Assembly (NCBI GenBank): GCA_037576195.1
Contig: CM075101.1
Location: forward strand, 1,178,001-1,242,000
Reading direction: 5' to 3'
Source: Phytoseiulus persimilis
Lineage: Eukaryota; Arthropoda; Arachnida; Mesostigmata; Phytoseiidae
Length of the DNA stretch: 64,000 nt
The notes beneath the pieces are model-generated. The model searched no databases. It had not been told where the DNA came from and was given only the letters and a program-made list of their open reading frames with translations. This document shows, piece after piece, positions 45,218-55,988 of this stretch. Every line of letters starts with the position of its first letter. Position 1 is the first letter of the stretch. A program made the position numbers and the translations under genes.

Positions 45218-47874
45218 CGTGATCGGGGATACGATCGGTTGGGAGAATTGTTCTCGCGAAACCCTCAACACGTATTCCATCCTTTTCCAAACGGAGAGAT
45301 TCTGGAACCTGTTATGCGTAATACTGTGGTCAAGCGTACTCGATGACTCATAGTTTGGACTGTACAGACTCAATATTTGGATTTGAAAGAAACTCATCTT
45401 ATTTTCGAAATCGGGTATGGATATTCATTACATGGTTCCGTTGCGGTTGTGCACCAAACTCTCTTGCATGAGACTTGCCCGCTCTCGTGTAACTCTATCC
45501 TGGCCCCCACAACTTGGAGCGATGCTCCTGAACTCAGTTCCGGCTCGATAACGGAAAATCCAACGCTTCCAATCAGTTATGCCGACCCCAGTTCATGCGC
45601 AGAGCTTATTGAGCTCGTGGTACGACGTATACCCGCCGAGGCGCGCTGTAGTCTCGCCTGCACAATGCTAGAACTGTGCAGGAATATTTGAGCGCGCAAG
45701 AGCTTTCCTCGAGGAGTGAAAAAGTGATGATTTTTTCCCCGGTGTAGCCGTCATCCGTTAATCTTCGGTCATAAGTCATAAGGCTAACGGAACGTTTCTT
45801 GCGCTCTCTGCTGCAAAGAGACTAGGCTTCGCATGATTCAGAAGTCGGATATTCGGTAAATTATTTGACGAGTTACGCCAGCGCTTGACGCCGCCAAACA
45901 TTCCACTACAATAGTTCACCAACATTCGATATCGGAGCCGTCGTTCCGTTCCGATATCGAAAGCAACACTACTTGAAGTCCATCTAAAAGAGAACTGATC
46001 GAATGTCATGAACAGCTCTCGGGTTTGACGCATGCACTCGGGACGCCTACTCAATCTCTGGGCAGAAGGGGGCGAAATTCGTTCTCGCTATTTTGATGAT
46101 ATCTGGGAATTTCGCGACAAGTCGAATCGAGCTCGAGATTCAGCGCTTCTTCCGAGACAGTTTGGGGCAGACTCACCGCTCAGGCCGAATATTATTCTCT
46201 GAAAATGGTGCGAATTCATGCTCTCATGAAATCAAGAAATTGAATGATATTACGGTTGCGTAACTGTCGTATTCTAAGCGAATTGTGGGAGTCTGTCTCT
46301 CGGGGAACGCTCTCCTCTCGGGCTAGGCTCGAGACACGAGTTTTTTTGGTAAAGCACTCAATCTATTCTAGGACGGGCATGATATCAATTCATAGATATT
46401 CCCAGTCATCGGACTGCCGTCCTGGCTAGCCGGACCGCGCAACAGAAGAGAACTGCGAGACTCAAGTGTTTCAGGATAGAGCAGTTTCGTTTTTACACGC
46501 CAAAGGATCCTGCTGAGATCGACAGTTTTGCGAGACTGGATCTCGAGGGAGTCATTCCGACCGTTTTCTATATGACATAATTCTGAGACCCAAGAGTGAA
46601 AGGAAGCGCTTCACGGGTAGGTCGCAATACAGTCGCCAGATACGCGAGTATCTGGAGCCGAACGAAAAGATTCCTCCTTCAAGCCCTAGTTCGGGTACAC
46701 CTGAGTTCTGATACTTCGGTATTGTGGGCGGCATCGGGAATGAGACGCTATCACTGATCGAAGTCCCAGCCCGAGAGAGTTTCTTGAGACAATACCGGTT
46801 GAGGTGACAGGCCAGGGAGACAGGCAGTGGACCGGAGCACCCCCGCCCTCTCGCTTCACTCTTCCTCTCGTTCATCAGAATCAGTTTTCCCGCGTCCGAC
46901 TAACCCAGTCTTGCCACGCACAGGGGCCTGGGACGCCTGTGAGTTTTTTTTTTTCGCATTCGGAGCGCTCGAAGGGAGACTGACGTTGCGAAAATCCTTC
47001 CATGAAGCCGTAGCTCTTCCTCGCGCTTTTGGGGAGGCCGATGACGTCACAGGAGTTGCCGCCAGCGGAGAGGGCGCCATCCTCTCGGCCACCCGCTCGT
47101 CCGCTATGGGCTGCCGCCACTGCTGCTGCTTTGCTCAGAAGGGCCCTTTTGCTCCGGCCACCAGCGAACGGAACTGAATCTCGCGCTGATCTAGCTGAAT
47201 CGACAACGCTCGCATGCCTTGCCGAGAACCCTAGGCCAAGGCCAAGTGTGAAAGCAGTAGTTGGAACAGAGTGTCCTCGACCGGCGAACTGATCGCTTCG
47301 GTGATCTTCCAATGACCGTCGTCGTCGCCGACATTGGAACGCTCGTGAGTGCGGTTGTTACTGAAATCATCGGATCCCTTGACAGCAGTGGGAGAAGCGG
47401 CTCGACAACTGTTGGAATCGCAAGTTAGACAGTCAGTGTGTGCTAGAGCCAGCCAGCTCTCAAGACAGCTCCCCAGCCTGCGAAAAAATGAATCGGACAC
47501 AGCCAGCAGCTCTGATCTTCCAGTCAGAGGCATTGCATTAGGCGAATAGGCGCAGGGAGCGCGAGCAGGTAGAGCCAAGCTCATGAGTTTGGTGCTCAGA
47601 CAGTCGAATTGATCGAGAGAGGTTTCGACGAGTGAACCTCGATGCCCCTGTTATTGATCAATTGGTCAAAGGACGGTCCAAGCTCTTCCATCTGCCCCGA
47701 GGTGAATATCGGAAACGACACAAGCGTCGAATGCGTTCGATACCACTTGTTCCGGCGGCGACAGGCGGGAGCCAAGAAATATTGCACCAACTCGTTGAGG
47801 CCGAAGAGGACAAACTCAACTTTGGCTGCGAAAACTGGTGACACTCCGAAAAACCGACGCCTGAAGCCGGGAAG
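45218..47874. other. 2.7-kb gap between PGD and the SLC16-like gene
   Basis: It holds the PGD 3' UTR and the promoter and 5' UTR of the next gene. At 46830-47300 the sequence is GC-rich and open in several frames on both strands (Pro/Ala/Arg-rich low complexity), as expected of a GC-rich promoter-proximal region. No gene is recognised. Confidence 0.4.
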
Positions 47875-50800
47875 ATGGCACCTCGGCCAGAACATCCTGA
47901 CGCCGCTCCCACACCGGGTGAGTGAAGCTCCGTCAAAGTCACGCTCTCTGGCGGCTGTGAGTTCCTGCCGAGTCGTGCCGTGGGAGACGCTCGCATGAAC
48001 TCAGTCTGAGGGGTAATATTCCATGACATCATCACCTTCGGCCTTGGGAATAGAGATAAGCTAAGTTCTCGAGCTGATGAATGCGTCGCTTGAATGCTCG
48101 CCATCGATGACATGGCTCGCGGCATTGAGTAGATCGAGTCAGAGGACTCGCAGGGCTCCAGAGCACCTGAAATAGTGAAATCGCCCACTAGCGGGATCCC
48201 TTAGAGTCAGGCCACCCGACGAATCGAGCGATTGTTCCCCCTCCCCCTGAAGATGATTAATCGGATCCGTACGAAGTTCCTGAAACGATCGAGTATAGAC
48301 GCGTAGTCCTTAACTGAATCCAGGCATTTATCGAAGTGACCTTTCGATTCATTCTGTTCGGGGTGAACTTTTCGATTGCTGCTCGAGATCGGCGTCTGAT
48401 TGAGGCGCTGCAAACAGGGTCACGCTTCTGACATTTCCGTTCAACTAGCGAACGTCGAGACGAAACGATGACTCGGCGAATCGCTCATGTCGGTCAGTTG
48501 ATATTCAACTGGAATCCCCGGGATAACTTTCAGCTTCGTGGATAACATTTGTACTAGATCAGAAACGTGGGCTCCGTGCTCGCTGTCGTCTCCGACGTGA
48601 AGAGCCATCCGCTGCAAGCCATCCCTTACAGATGGCCCGAACCGGACACGTATATCGACGACGAGTCCTGTTTTTGGCTTCGAATGCCTTGACGGAACAT
48701 GAAACACAGCTCTGCCAAAGCGAATTCATAGCTCGCGAACACTCTGTGGAACTAGAGCTTGTTGTCGGTTTTCATCGGGAACCCGCATCGGAAACAGTCG
48801 AACTCCTCTCACGACGCACGGACGCAATATATCCGAATGCGACGTTGACGCTCACCTCAAAATTCTGCCGGGCTACCAGAATCGCTCGAACTGGTCAAGT
48901 CTAATGGGAACGTACCCCTTCTCTATCCTGATTAGAGAGTGGAGGCCCAGAAAGCACAGATCGTAGACGCAACTGCACGAAGCTAGAGTGACTCCCCTTG
49001 CCACAGACATAGCCGTAAGGGAAGTGAAACTCCTCCACCAACTGAATGTGGATACGTCGGTGATTTTTCAGTGCGGACGCCAGTTGACCGCACAGAGCTG
49101 GGGAAGAAAGATCCCGAGAACGCCGCATCGGCATATCTCGACGAGCTTGAGCGCGACGTCGGCCGCAGCGAGGAGATTCCTCTGAGACCGTGCTCCGACA
49201 CGAGGTTAGCCCGCAGTGTCAGCAACCGAAACGCTCGTCCTCAAAGATTATATCGGGTGAGTTGGAACGGATGAGAGTGCCTGGAAATGAGACACCACGA
49301 AATCTTAGCGAATTCGGCGGCCTCGGAGAGCTCCCTCGACACTATCCACCGTCTCGGATTCTCTCGATTCTCCCTCTCGCTCTCTCGAGAGCTGCGTTTC
49401 ATCAGACTCATGTATTCTCAAGAGAAAGCGAAAAACATGTTCCTTTCCCCGGCTGTGAGAGTTCCATCAGGGCTGCGACGGTACATGAGTGTGGGCTATG
49501 ATCCCTGTTCCTTAGTCTCATCACGAGAAGTAGACATCTTTTGAGAGAATTCCCTCCCGTTTTAATCCTGGAATCTGAATAACTCCACCATTCCACAAGA
49601 TTCTTGATATAGTTGAGGGGGAAAGCAAAAAATAATGATTTTCCTGTTTCGACTCAGGCTCCCCCACCGGACGGAGGATGGGGATGGATGGTGCTGCTCG
49701 GAGTTGTTATAGGGAATATTTTGATAATTGGTCATGCAAAAACATTCGGCGTTTATATCACAACCCTCATCGAACGATTCGACGAAAAACCGTCGAGAGT
49801 GGCATGGATTCAATCGATTCAGTTCTCGTTCTTCCTTGGCTTCGGTAAGATCAAACCGTAGATCTACATTCGAATGTAGGCGGAGAGAAAACAAGGCCGG
49901 CAAGCCCGCTAACTCCGAGCTCTGTCATCTTCCAGCCCCGATCGCGTCGATGCTCGCCGAACGATTTTCGCCGAGAGCGGTGACTCTAGTCGGTGCATTT
50001 ATTGCTTGTCTTGGGATGGCGCTGAGCGCCACTGCGCAATCCATAACTCATCTGTATTTCTCCTACGGCGTCATGATGGGTCAGTCGTGAAAAAAAATAC
50101 AACAGTACTCCTCCGCAGTGTGCATATTACGAAACCAACATATTCACTTGGCTCCGCACAGGTCTCGCCGCTGTATTCACCTTCACGCCGGGTGTCATAA
50201 TGATTGCCAAGTATTTCGATAGGCGTCGAGGCCTTGCCAACGGTCTGGGAATGGCAGGAAATTCACTCGGTGGTATATTCATGCCAATCCTAGCTGACTA
50301 GTGAGTTACCTAGCCGCTCCGGTAATCCCGACAGGGCACCGAACTGCTTGTTATCGTATCCTCGTGTACTCGATGCTAACAGTATCTTCCAACAGCCTGA
50401 TTTCGGAATATTCTCTCCACGGTGGGTTCCTGATCATGGGCGGGATTCTATTGAATGCCGCCGTGGGTGCGATGCTCTGGCGGCCGGTCGAGACGATAAA
50501 TGCTCGGCCTAGAGCACTCAGCTCTGTTACGAAATCCCTCCTCCCGGTACCTTCGTTGAGTGCTCGAACCCCTGCAGCCAATGAACAGAGTTTGACTCCT
50601 ATGATACAAGACAACGTTGCAGAAAGATACGAGTTGGAGGCTCCCGCCATTCTTCCAGAAGTAAGATTTCCGACGATAAGGTAGAACTTGGCGACGCAGC
50701 GTGGCGACCCCCGGAACTCTAATTTTTCCTTCGATCCAGGAAGTGCCACCAGAGCCGCTCCAACCACCCAGCAATCTGACGGCTCTGGACAATACGGAAA

Positions 50801-52606
50801 ACTCATTGTCCTCTAGTGTGAACGCTGTGAGCAGCATCATTTGTCCACCACCTTTACCTTCGACGTGCTCGACAAGCGTTCCCGATATGAGCGCGCCGTC
50901 AGCAACAACAGAAGACAAGAACTTGCCAGCAAACTTCGAGGTAACTTCGGCGGCGAATCTCTCGCCTTACTCCCGGTTGCGATGCGATCCAACTTCACAT
51001 TCCGTCTCGAACTCTCAGGTCCAGTCGCAGCCGTCTACGAGTCCCCCACCGCTTCAAGTGAGCAGCGGCAGCCAGCGCAAAAACCGGATCAGAGAAGATC
51101 GCTCCCTGGAAACTCAGCAAAGTCTCGATCATCAGTCAATATTCTCGCAAAGCACGGCATCCCTATCTTCGTTCGTTTATCTTTCAACTTTTCATCTGGG
51201 GCCCTCATTCGGGACAGTAGAAGATATCACGAATCTTCGATATGACGACGATGATGAGGCTGAAGACGCCAATGAGGACGACCAGGAAGAGGAACTCAAC
51301 AATCTGGACGATTCCGACGAAGAGGACGACGATTACGATGTTTACGAGACGGTGCGAGCACGAAGCGATCTGAGAGTTGACATCGCCGGCCTTCTGGCGG
51401 CGGGTAGCGCGGTGAACGAGAACCTCACGGAACCGAGCCCCGCGGTCAAGGAGTTAGAAGTCGTCCTCAAGCCTAAGAAAGCAATAACTCCTGAACCCAC
51501 AACAGCCACCGTGAGTCTTAGGCCTAGAGCGTGCTAGAATCCGAAAGTAGGTATGTCCGGCTGCTCGACCGGCTAGCGACGCTCATGAACCAGAACCGGT
51601 CTGCGCGTTCTCTCACTCATCGATATTGCAGATCCACAAAGATCCCACCACAACCGGAATGGATGGTTCCGTGTCGCGATCGCGCGCATCTGCTAAGCAG
51701 CGGAAACAACCCGCTGTCGAAAAGCCCCAAGGCTCTGGACCCGGGCGTAAACGCGCCCCCGTCACAAAAACCCTGAAGCCATTGCCGCGGAAAGCGAACA
51801 AATATTTCGACTTCTCGTTTTTCCGCTCGCACGTATTCTACGTGATGATGGTGCCGCTGTTCCTGCACAGCATTGGATATCCCACGATACAGATGTATAC
51901 CCCTATGTACGCTCGGTCGTTGGGATTTTCTACCTCAGATTCTGCCCGTTGTCTTTCATTCTTGGCGTTTGCGGATGTTCTCGGTGAGTATACTCGATAT
52001 TGATCGAGATACCCAGCTAAATTCAGCCCGATGCGAAATCGAGCCTCAGACTCCATTCACCTCTGGGCGATCCATCGTTAGAGGGGGTTCTGTCGGTTAG
52101 CGACTCGAGACCTCGATGACAGGGCAAGAATTCATCAATCAGGAATTGACTAACGGTCCCTTTGATTCCCAGGGCGCATCGGATGTGCCTGGCTCTCGGA
52201 CCTTCAATTCTGCAAGCGAAAGTATTTCTACATGACAGGAATGTTGTTCTCAGGAATGGTTGCTTATTGTATGCCATTCGCGAAGACGTATTTGCAACTA
52301 CTCCTATGTACAAGTGGATTCGGATTGGCGTCGGGTGCGTATATTGGCCTGACCGTCGCTTTGTTTGCCGATGCCTACGGCAACGATAAAGTGGCAAAAG
52401 CACATTCGATGGCAACAATGTGCACTGGGATCGCGGGACTGGCTGGAGGACCATTCATTGGCTACGTTCTCGAAAAAACGAAGAGCTTCGTAGTCTGTTA
52501 CACAATTCTGGGCAGTTGTCAAATTCTCGGTGGTTTCGTTTATTTATTGGAGCCATGGGCGGCGCAGACCGACGCCAAAAAAGTTCGAGCCCAGCAGTGG
52601 GTGTGA
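47875..52606 (+). CDS. Monocarboxylate transporter-like protein (SLC16 family, 12-TM MFS)
   Basis: Nine exons: 47875-47917, 49072-49256, 49658-49844, 49936-50079, 50162-50300, 50396-50660, 50740-51510, 51632-51983 and 52173-52606, in frame, 839 residues. The N-terminal cytosolic part starts MAPRPEHPDAAPTP; this start is inferred from splice phase. The SLC16 signature PPPDGGWGWMV opens TM1. TMs 1-6 run to WRPVETI; TMs 7-12 start at FFRSHVFYVMMVPLF and end at ILGGFVYLLEPW. Between them lies a cytosolic loop of about 400 residues, Ser/Pro-rich with the acidic run DDDDEAEDANEDDQEEEL. SLC16 loops are usually 30-100 residues. It probably moves monocarboxylates or related small solutes across the plasma membrane; the substrate is not predictable. 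AATAAA at 52940. Confidence 0.9.
47918..49071 (+). other. First intron of the SLC16-like gene
   Basis: This 1154-bp intron depends on the inferred first exon at 47875-47917. The acceptor (gatttttcag) and the one-base phase fit exactly. No other feature is recognised inside. Confidence 0.5.
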
Positions 52607-52939
52607 AATGTTACCGAGTTGTGCAAATGTTCAGCGAAGATAATGTCAACTAGTCCCCGATTGATGAGCGATATCGGGATATGTAGTTCTCAGAAGGAAA
52701 TGTGTACGCATTGACCTGTAATGCCTAGTTGCCCCGCGGAGTCTGAGTTCATTGATCCGAGCCCAGACTCCGCGGATATCGAGTTCATTAGACGGATATT
52801 TATATCATGTTTGCGAACAGACAAATTCGTGCACCCGGAAATCAATTGAGTGGCGGACGGGTGTTTTCAGTGAGATCAGCTCCGATCGATCGGATTCGAA
52901 TGAATGTTGGTTGCTACAACAGACGCAGGACGCCGATGG

Positions 52940-52945
52940 AATAAA
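52940..52945 (+). terminator. Candidate poly(A) signal of the SLC16-like gene
   Basis: AATAAA about 335 bp after the stop codon. Confidence 0.4.
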
Positions 52946-55142
52946 GTCTGAAGAGGAGCTGGACACAAGCATACAAACAGCAAGGCATTCAACATTGTGA
53001 AACTTCATACTCGTAGAAGCCGCACAACGAATCAAGGGAAACAACGAGCATTGTGTGGAGGGCTCATACATGATGGAAGGCACGACAGTTCTGGCTGCGC
53101 TTAGATTCCACGCAAACTCTACAAAGTGAACAGGGAACATCTCCAACGTACGACTCAATATTATACTTCTTGAAACCGGAGCTCTCGGTTTGATTCCTCC
53201 TCAAATCATCATTAGTCGAGTAGCGTGCGTTCGGCGGATCCCGCGTGAAATATCCGTTGAACCGGATCATTAACACTGAGCGCCTGGGATTCCTCCACGG
53301 CTCTTCGCCTGGGAATCGATTCGGGTCTAAGCGCAACCAGCTTCGCCTCGTTCTATCTCTTGTGACGAACACCTGTATTCTGTGCAAGGGGCGACAGGCA
53401 CACGGGTCTGGCGCCAAGCAAAGCACATACGGGAGGTCCCTCAAATTGTTGTGCGTTCGATCGCCTTTTCTCCATTCATCAGTTAGGCAACACAGTCTCA
53501 ACGATGGGTTACACCGAAGATGTGGAAGAGAACCTTATGTGATCTGCGTTGCGAAGACGAGCCAGCCAGCCAGATAAAATCTATACATAGAGTCAGACAG
53601 ATGTTTAAGCAAGTGTTGACTGAATTTCCACGATCAATAATGTTCCGAACATATTTTATAGTTGACCATCGACAAGTATTTTGATTGACATGTGTAATTT
53701 GCGGTAAAGTTAAGATCGTCGTGCGCGGATAGGTCGTTGACACAATACAGCCGCTAACCTATAGATAACCGGACTTGTTTTCCTTTCCTTTCTGCACGGC
53801 CTGGATCTGGAGCTGAAAGCTTCGGAACCCAATGTACATTCTCTAGGCAATCGAGCATTCATCAACCTTTGAGACGCGATGTACTCGCAATTAATCGAGA
53901 CTGACAGGGATGTATCGCTTCTGAAGTACTTGAAAATCTTCTGGCGTAGCTGAGACGTGCATCCATCGAATATGGTAAGACAACAGTCACGCTCGACGGT
54001 ACTAGGGAGCACGAAATCATGCTTCCGACTCGCAACCTGGTCGCATCTGTTTCGGGTGAAGCTCGAGAAGCGGGTCGACCCTGTCGGGATACATAGAAGC
54101 GAGTCTCAGCCAGCGAACCGTTCCTCTCCAGAAGTCTTGTGGGCTGGGGTCCCCTCGGTCCTTGATATCGAAGAGTTCTAGAGAATCCAGATACCTCCAA
54201 GCAGCACTTGATTCTGTCTCAAGTCTTCTCGGAGGAATGAGCGATCCTCCTTTCTTACGGGCATCTTTGAGAATCGACGGGTCCTATCCGGTCAAGCGTA
54301 AACGGTACATTCTGTTTAATGGACATCGGAGGAGTGAGGGTTCACTTGGACTAGGGAACAGATCGTCTCCTATCGACAGAGCATGAGGCTTCGTGATCTG
54401 GGCAAGAATTTATTCTTAAAGAGTTCAATTCATTTTTTAGCGTACCTCGGTTAACCACGGGGAGCTCGAGGCTATGCTTGAGTAACATTTCGAAACAGCT
54501 CATTCGTTTTTTCCTACATTCCGATTATCTCCGTTGAACTCCAGGTGTGACCCGACTCTAGCATAATGTAAACATCTTCCTTCCTTAGGAGCATCCATCT
54601 CTCGCTGGTATCTTCTCTCGCTGGGAGGTGATCGTCCGATTCCAGATCAGGTGACAATACTCTATCACTTACGAATAACAACAGATAACGATCGGCACAT
54701 TTGAAGGTTTCCTGAGCGGATGTTTCGTTCCAACTTGGGGTTTCCCTCGTTCGTTCAGCAGATCATTCTCCTGCTCTCCTCAGTTGCCCCTGCTGTCACC
54801 GATGTTGACTGACAGAGGGCTGGAAATACGAAGGGTGCGCTGCGGCTTCTTTGGGTCATTTCTCTCTTTCCTTCTGCGAGATTGTTGCAATCGTAGAACA
54901 CAGTTCCTGAGAGATTCCTCAACTTTGTCTTGGGTATGTGATTTGCGTGAAAGAACCTATCTAATTTTCGCACCGTATTCCGTCCTGTGTTAATATTTCG
55001 CCGACCCGGCGAGAGTACCTCGAAACAAATCAAGATGGGGGAAATCGGAACGAAGAAATCTAATTCAGGGGGCATTTAACAATGAAGGTTTGGAGAGAAA
55101 ATGAGGAAACTATATTAAATAAAATAAAACAGATCTCTACAT

Positions 55143-55148
55143 TTTATT
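55143..55148 (-). terminator. Candidate poly(A) signal of the K2P gene
   Basis: AATAAA on the minus strand, about 840 bp beyond the channel stop. It would place the Ser/Arg-rich frame inside the 3' UTR or a final alternative exon. Confidence 0.3.
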
Positions 55149-55631
55149 TGGTGGGAGTCAGTATCTGGTGTCTCGGATGTGCGCTTATTTGAATAATATT
55201 GAGTCTCTCTCTTCAAAAATCGCGAAACTGAGTTTGCGTTTACATTGGGCCACAGATGCAGTGGATTCAGATGAACTTTGATTTGGCGGGGAGACAAGAA
55301 GCATTTCGCCAGAATGAGGAGGGACCGTGAAGGTTTCTTGGGAAAAAACTTCCAAAGTCTCCTGAAAGATCTGCAATGTGCTCCCACATGTGAGGGGTCC
55401 TGTGCTCAACCCCGTGGAAGTAATCATAGGTCGTCGCGCTCGCTAGATCCGTTAACTCCTTGAGATCAAGGATCTGAAACTGGGAGCTGGCCATGAATTC
55501 GACCAAACGGATTCGCTGTCAAGGATAATTACCGTTGCTCCGTGTCCGATCGCCTCCAGACAAACCATCTCGTCCTCATGCTTCTCTCGAACTTTTTGTG
55601 TTTCCTGCTACTTCGTTGGAGCCATTTCGCC

Positions 55632-55945
55632 TCAAACTTCGCTTTCAGGAGGCAACAGAGTCGACATGTTGATGAATGTCTCACCCGCTAGGGATCGACG
55701 AGTACGTTGTGACCTCGGACCGTCCTGGTAAATGCGGCTGAACATCGACGATGAGCTGCTAGGCGACGGTTTCTGGAAAGAGCGCACTCGACGCACTTGA
55801 GCCATACCCTGAGGCCTCATCGGAGACCGCGATCGTGACCTCCCCGTCCCCCTCCGCTGAGACGAGAGTGGTGTGAGCAACTGCCGATGATGTGATATTA
55901 CTGAGCACGGTGACTCTCGCGGTGAACTCAAGGGTTCGAATCTGT
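55632..55945 (-). other. Ser/Arg-rich open frame downstream of the K2P stop: possible alternative last exon
   Basis: It is preceded by an acceptor-like gctgcttacag (55946-55956, minus strand) and reads SSPRESPCSVISHH... with RSRSRSPMRPQG and KPSPSSSSSMFSRI before a stop. It lies 43 bp beyond the channel's TAG, on the same strand. A GTGAGT donor inside the last channel exon (near 56105) could feed it only in a frame that stops early, so the link is unproven. It may simply be 3' UTR. Confidence 0.3.
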
Positions 55946-55988
55946 AAGCAGCGAAGAGCGAATCGGTGGGGCTGACGCCAAGGTCTCC

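Larger units (their letters stand above)
52607..55988. other. 3.4-kb convergent gap between the SLC16-like and K2P genes
   Basis: It contains both 3' UTRs. AATAAA at 52940-52945 suits the SLC16 gene; TTTATT at 55143-55148 suits the K2P gene. At 55632-55931 a minus-strand open frame is Ser/Arg-rich (see separate entry). The rest shows no gene; frames at 53.7-54.4 kb are unrecognised. Confidence 0.4.

Noticed and set aside
46827-47312. Pro/Ala/Arg-rich frames on both strands
   Set aside because: Overlapping open frames on both strands in a GC-rich block, with no recognisable domain; composition effect.
55632-55931. Stand-alone SR-type protein gene
   Set aside because: Short, low complexity, next to the K2P stop on the same strand; more likely 3' UTR or an alternative exon.
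55930-55960. B-box-like ggttcgaatct suggesting a tRNA
   Set aside because: No matching T-stem, acceptor stem or A-box at the right spacing.
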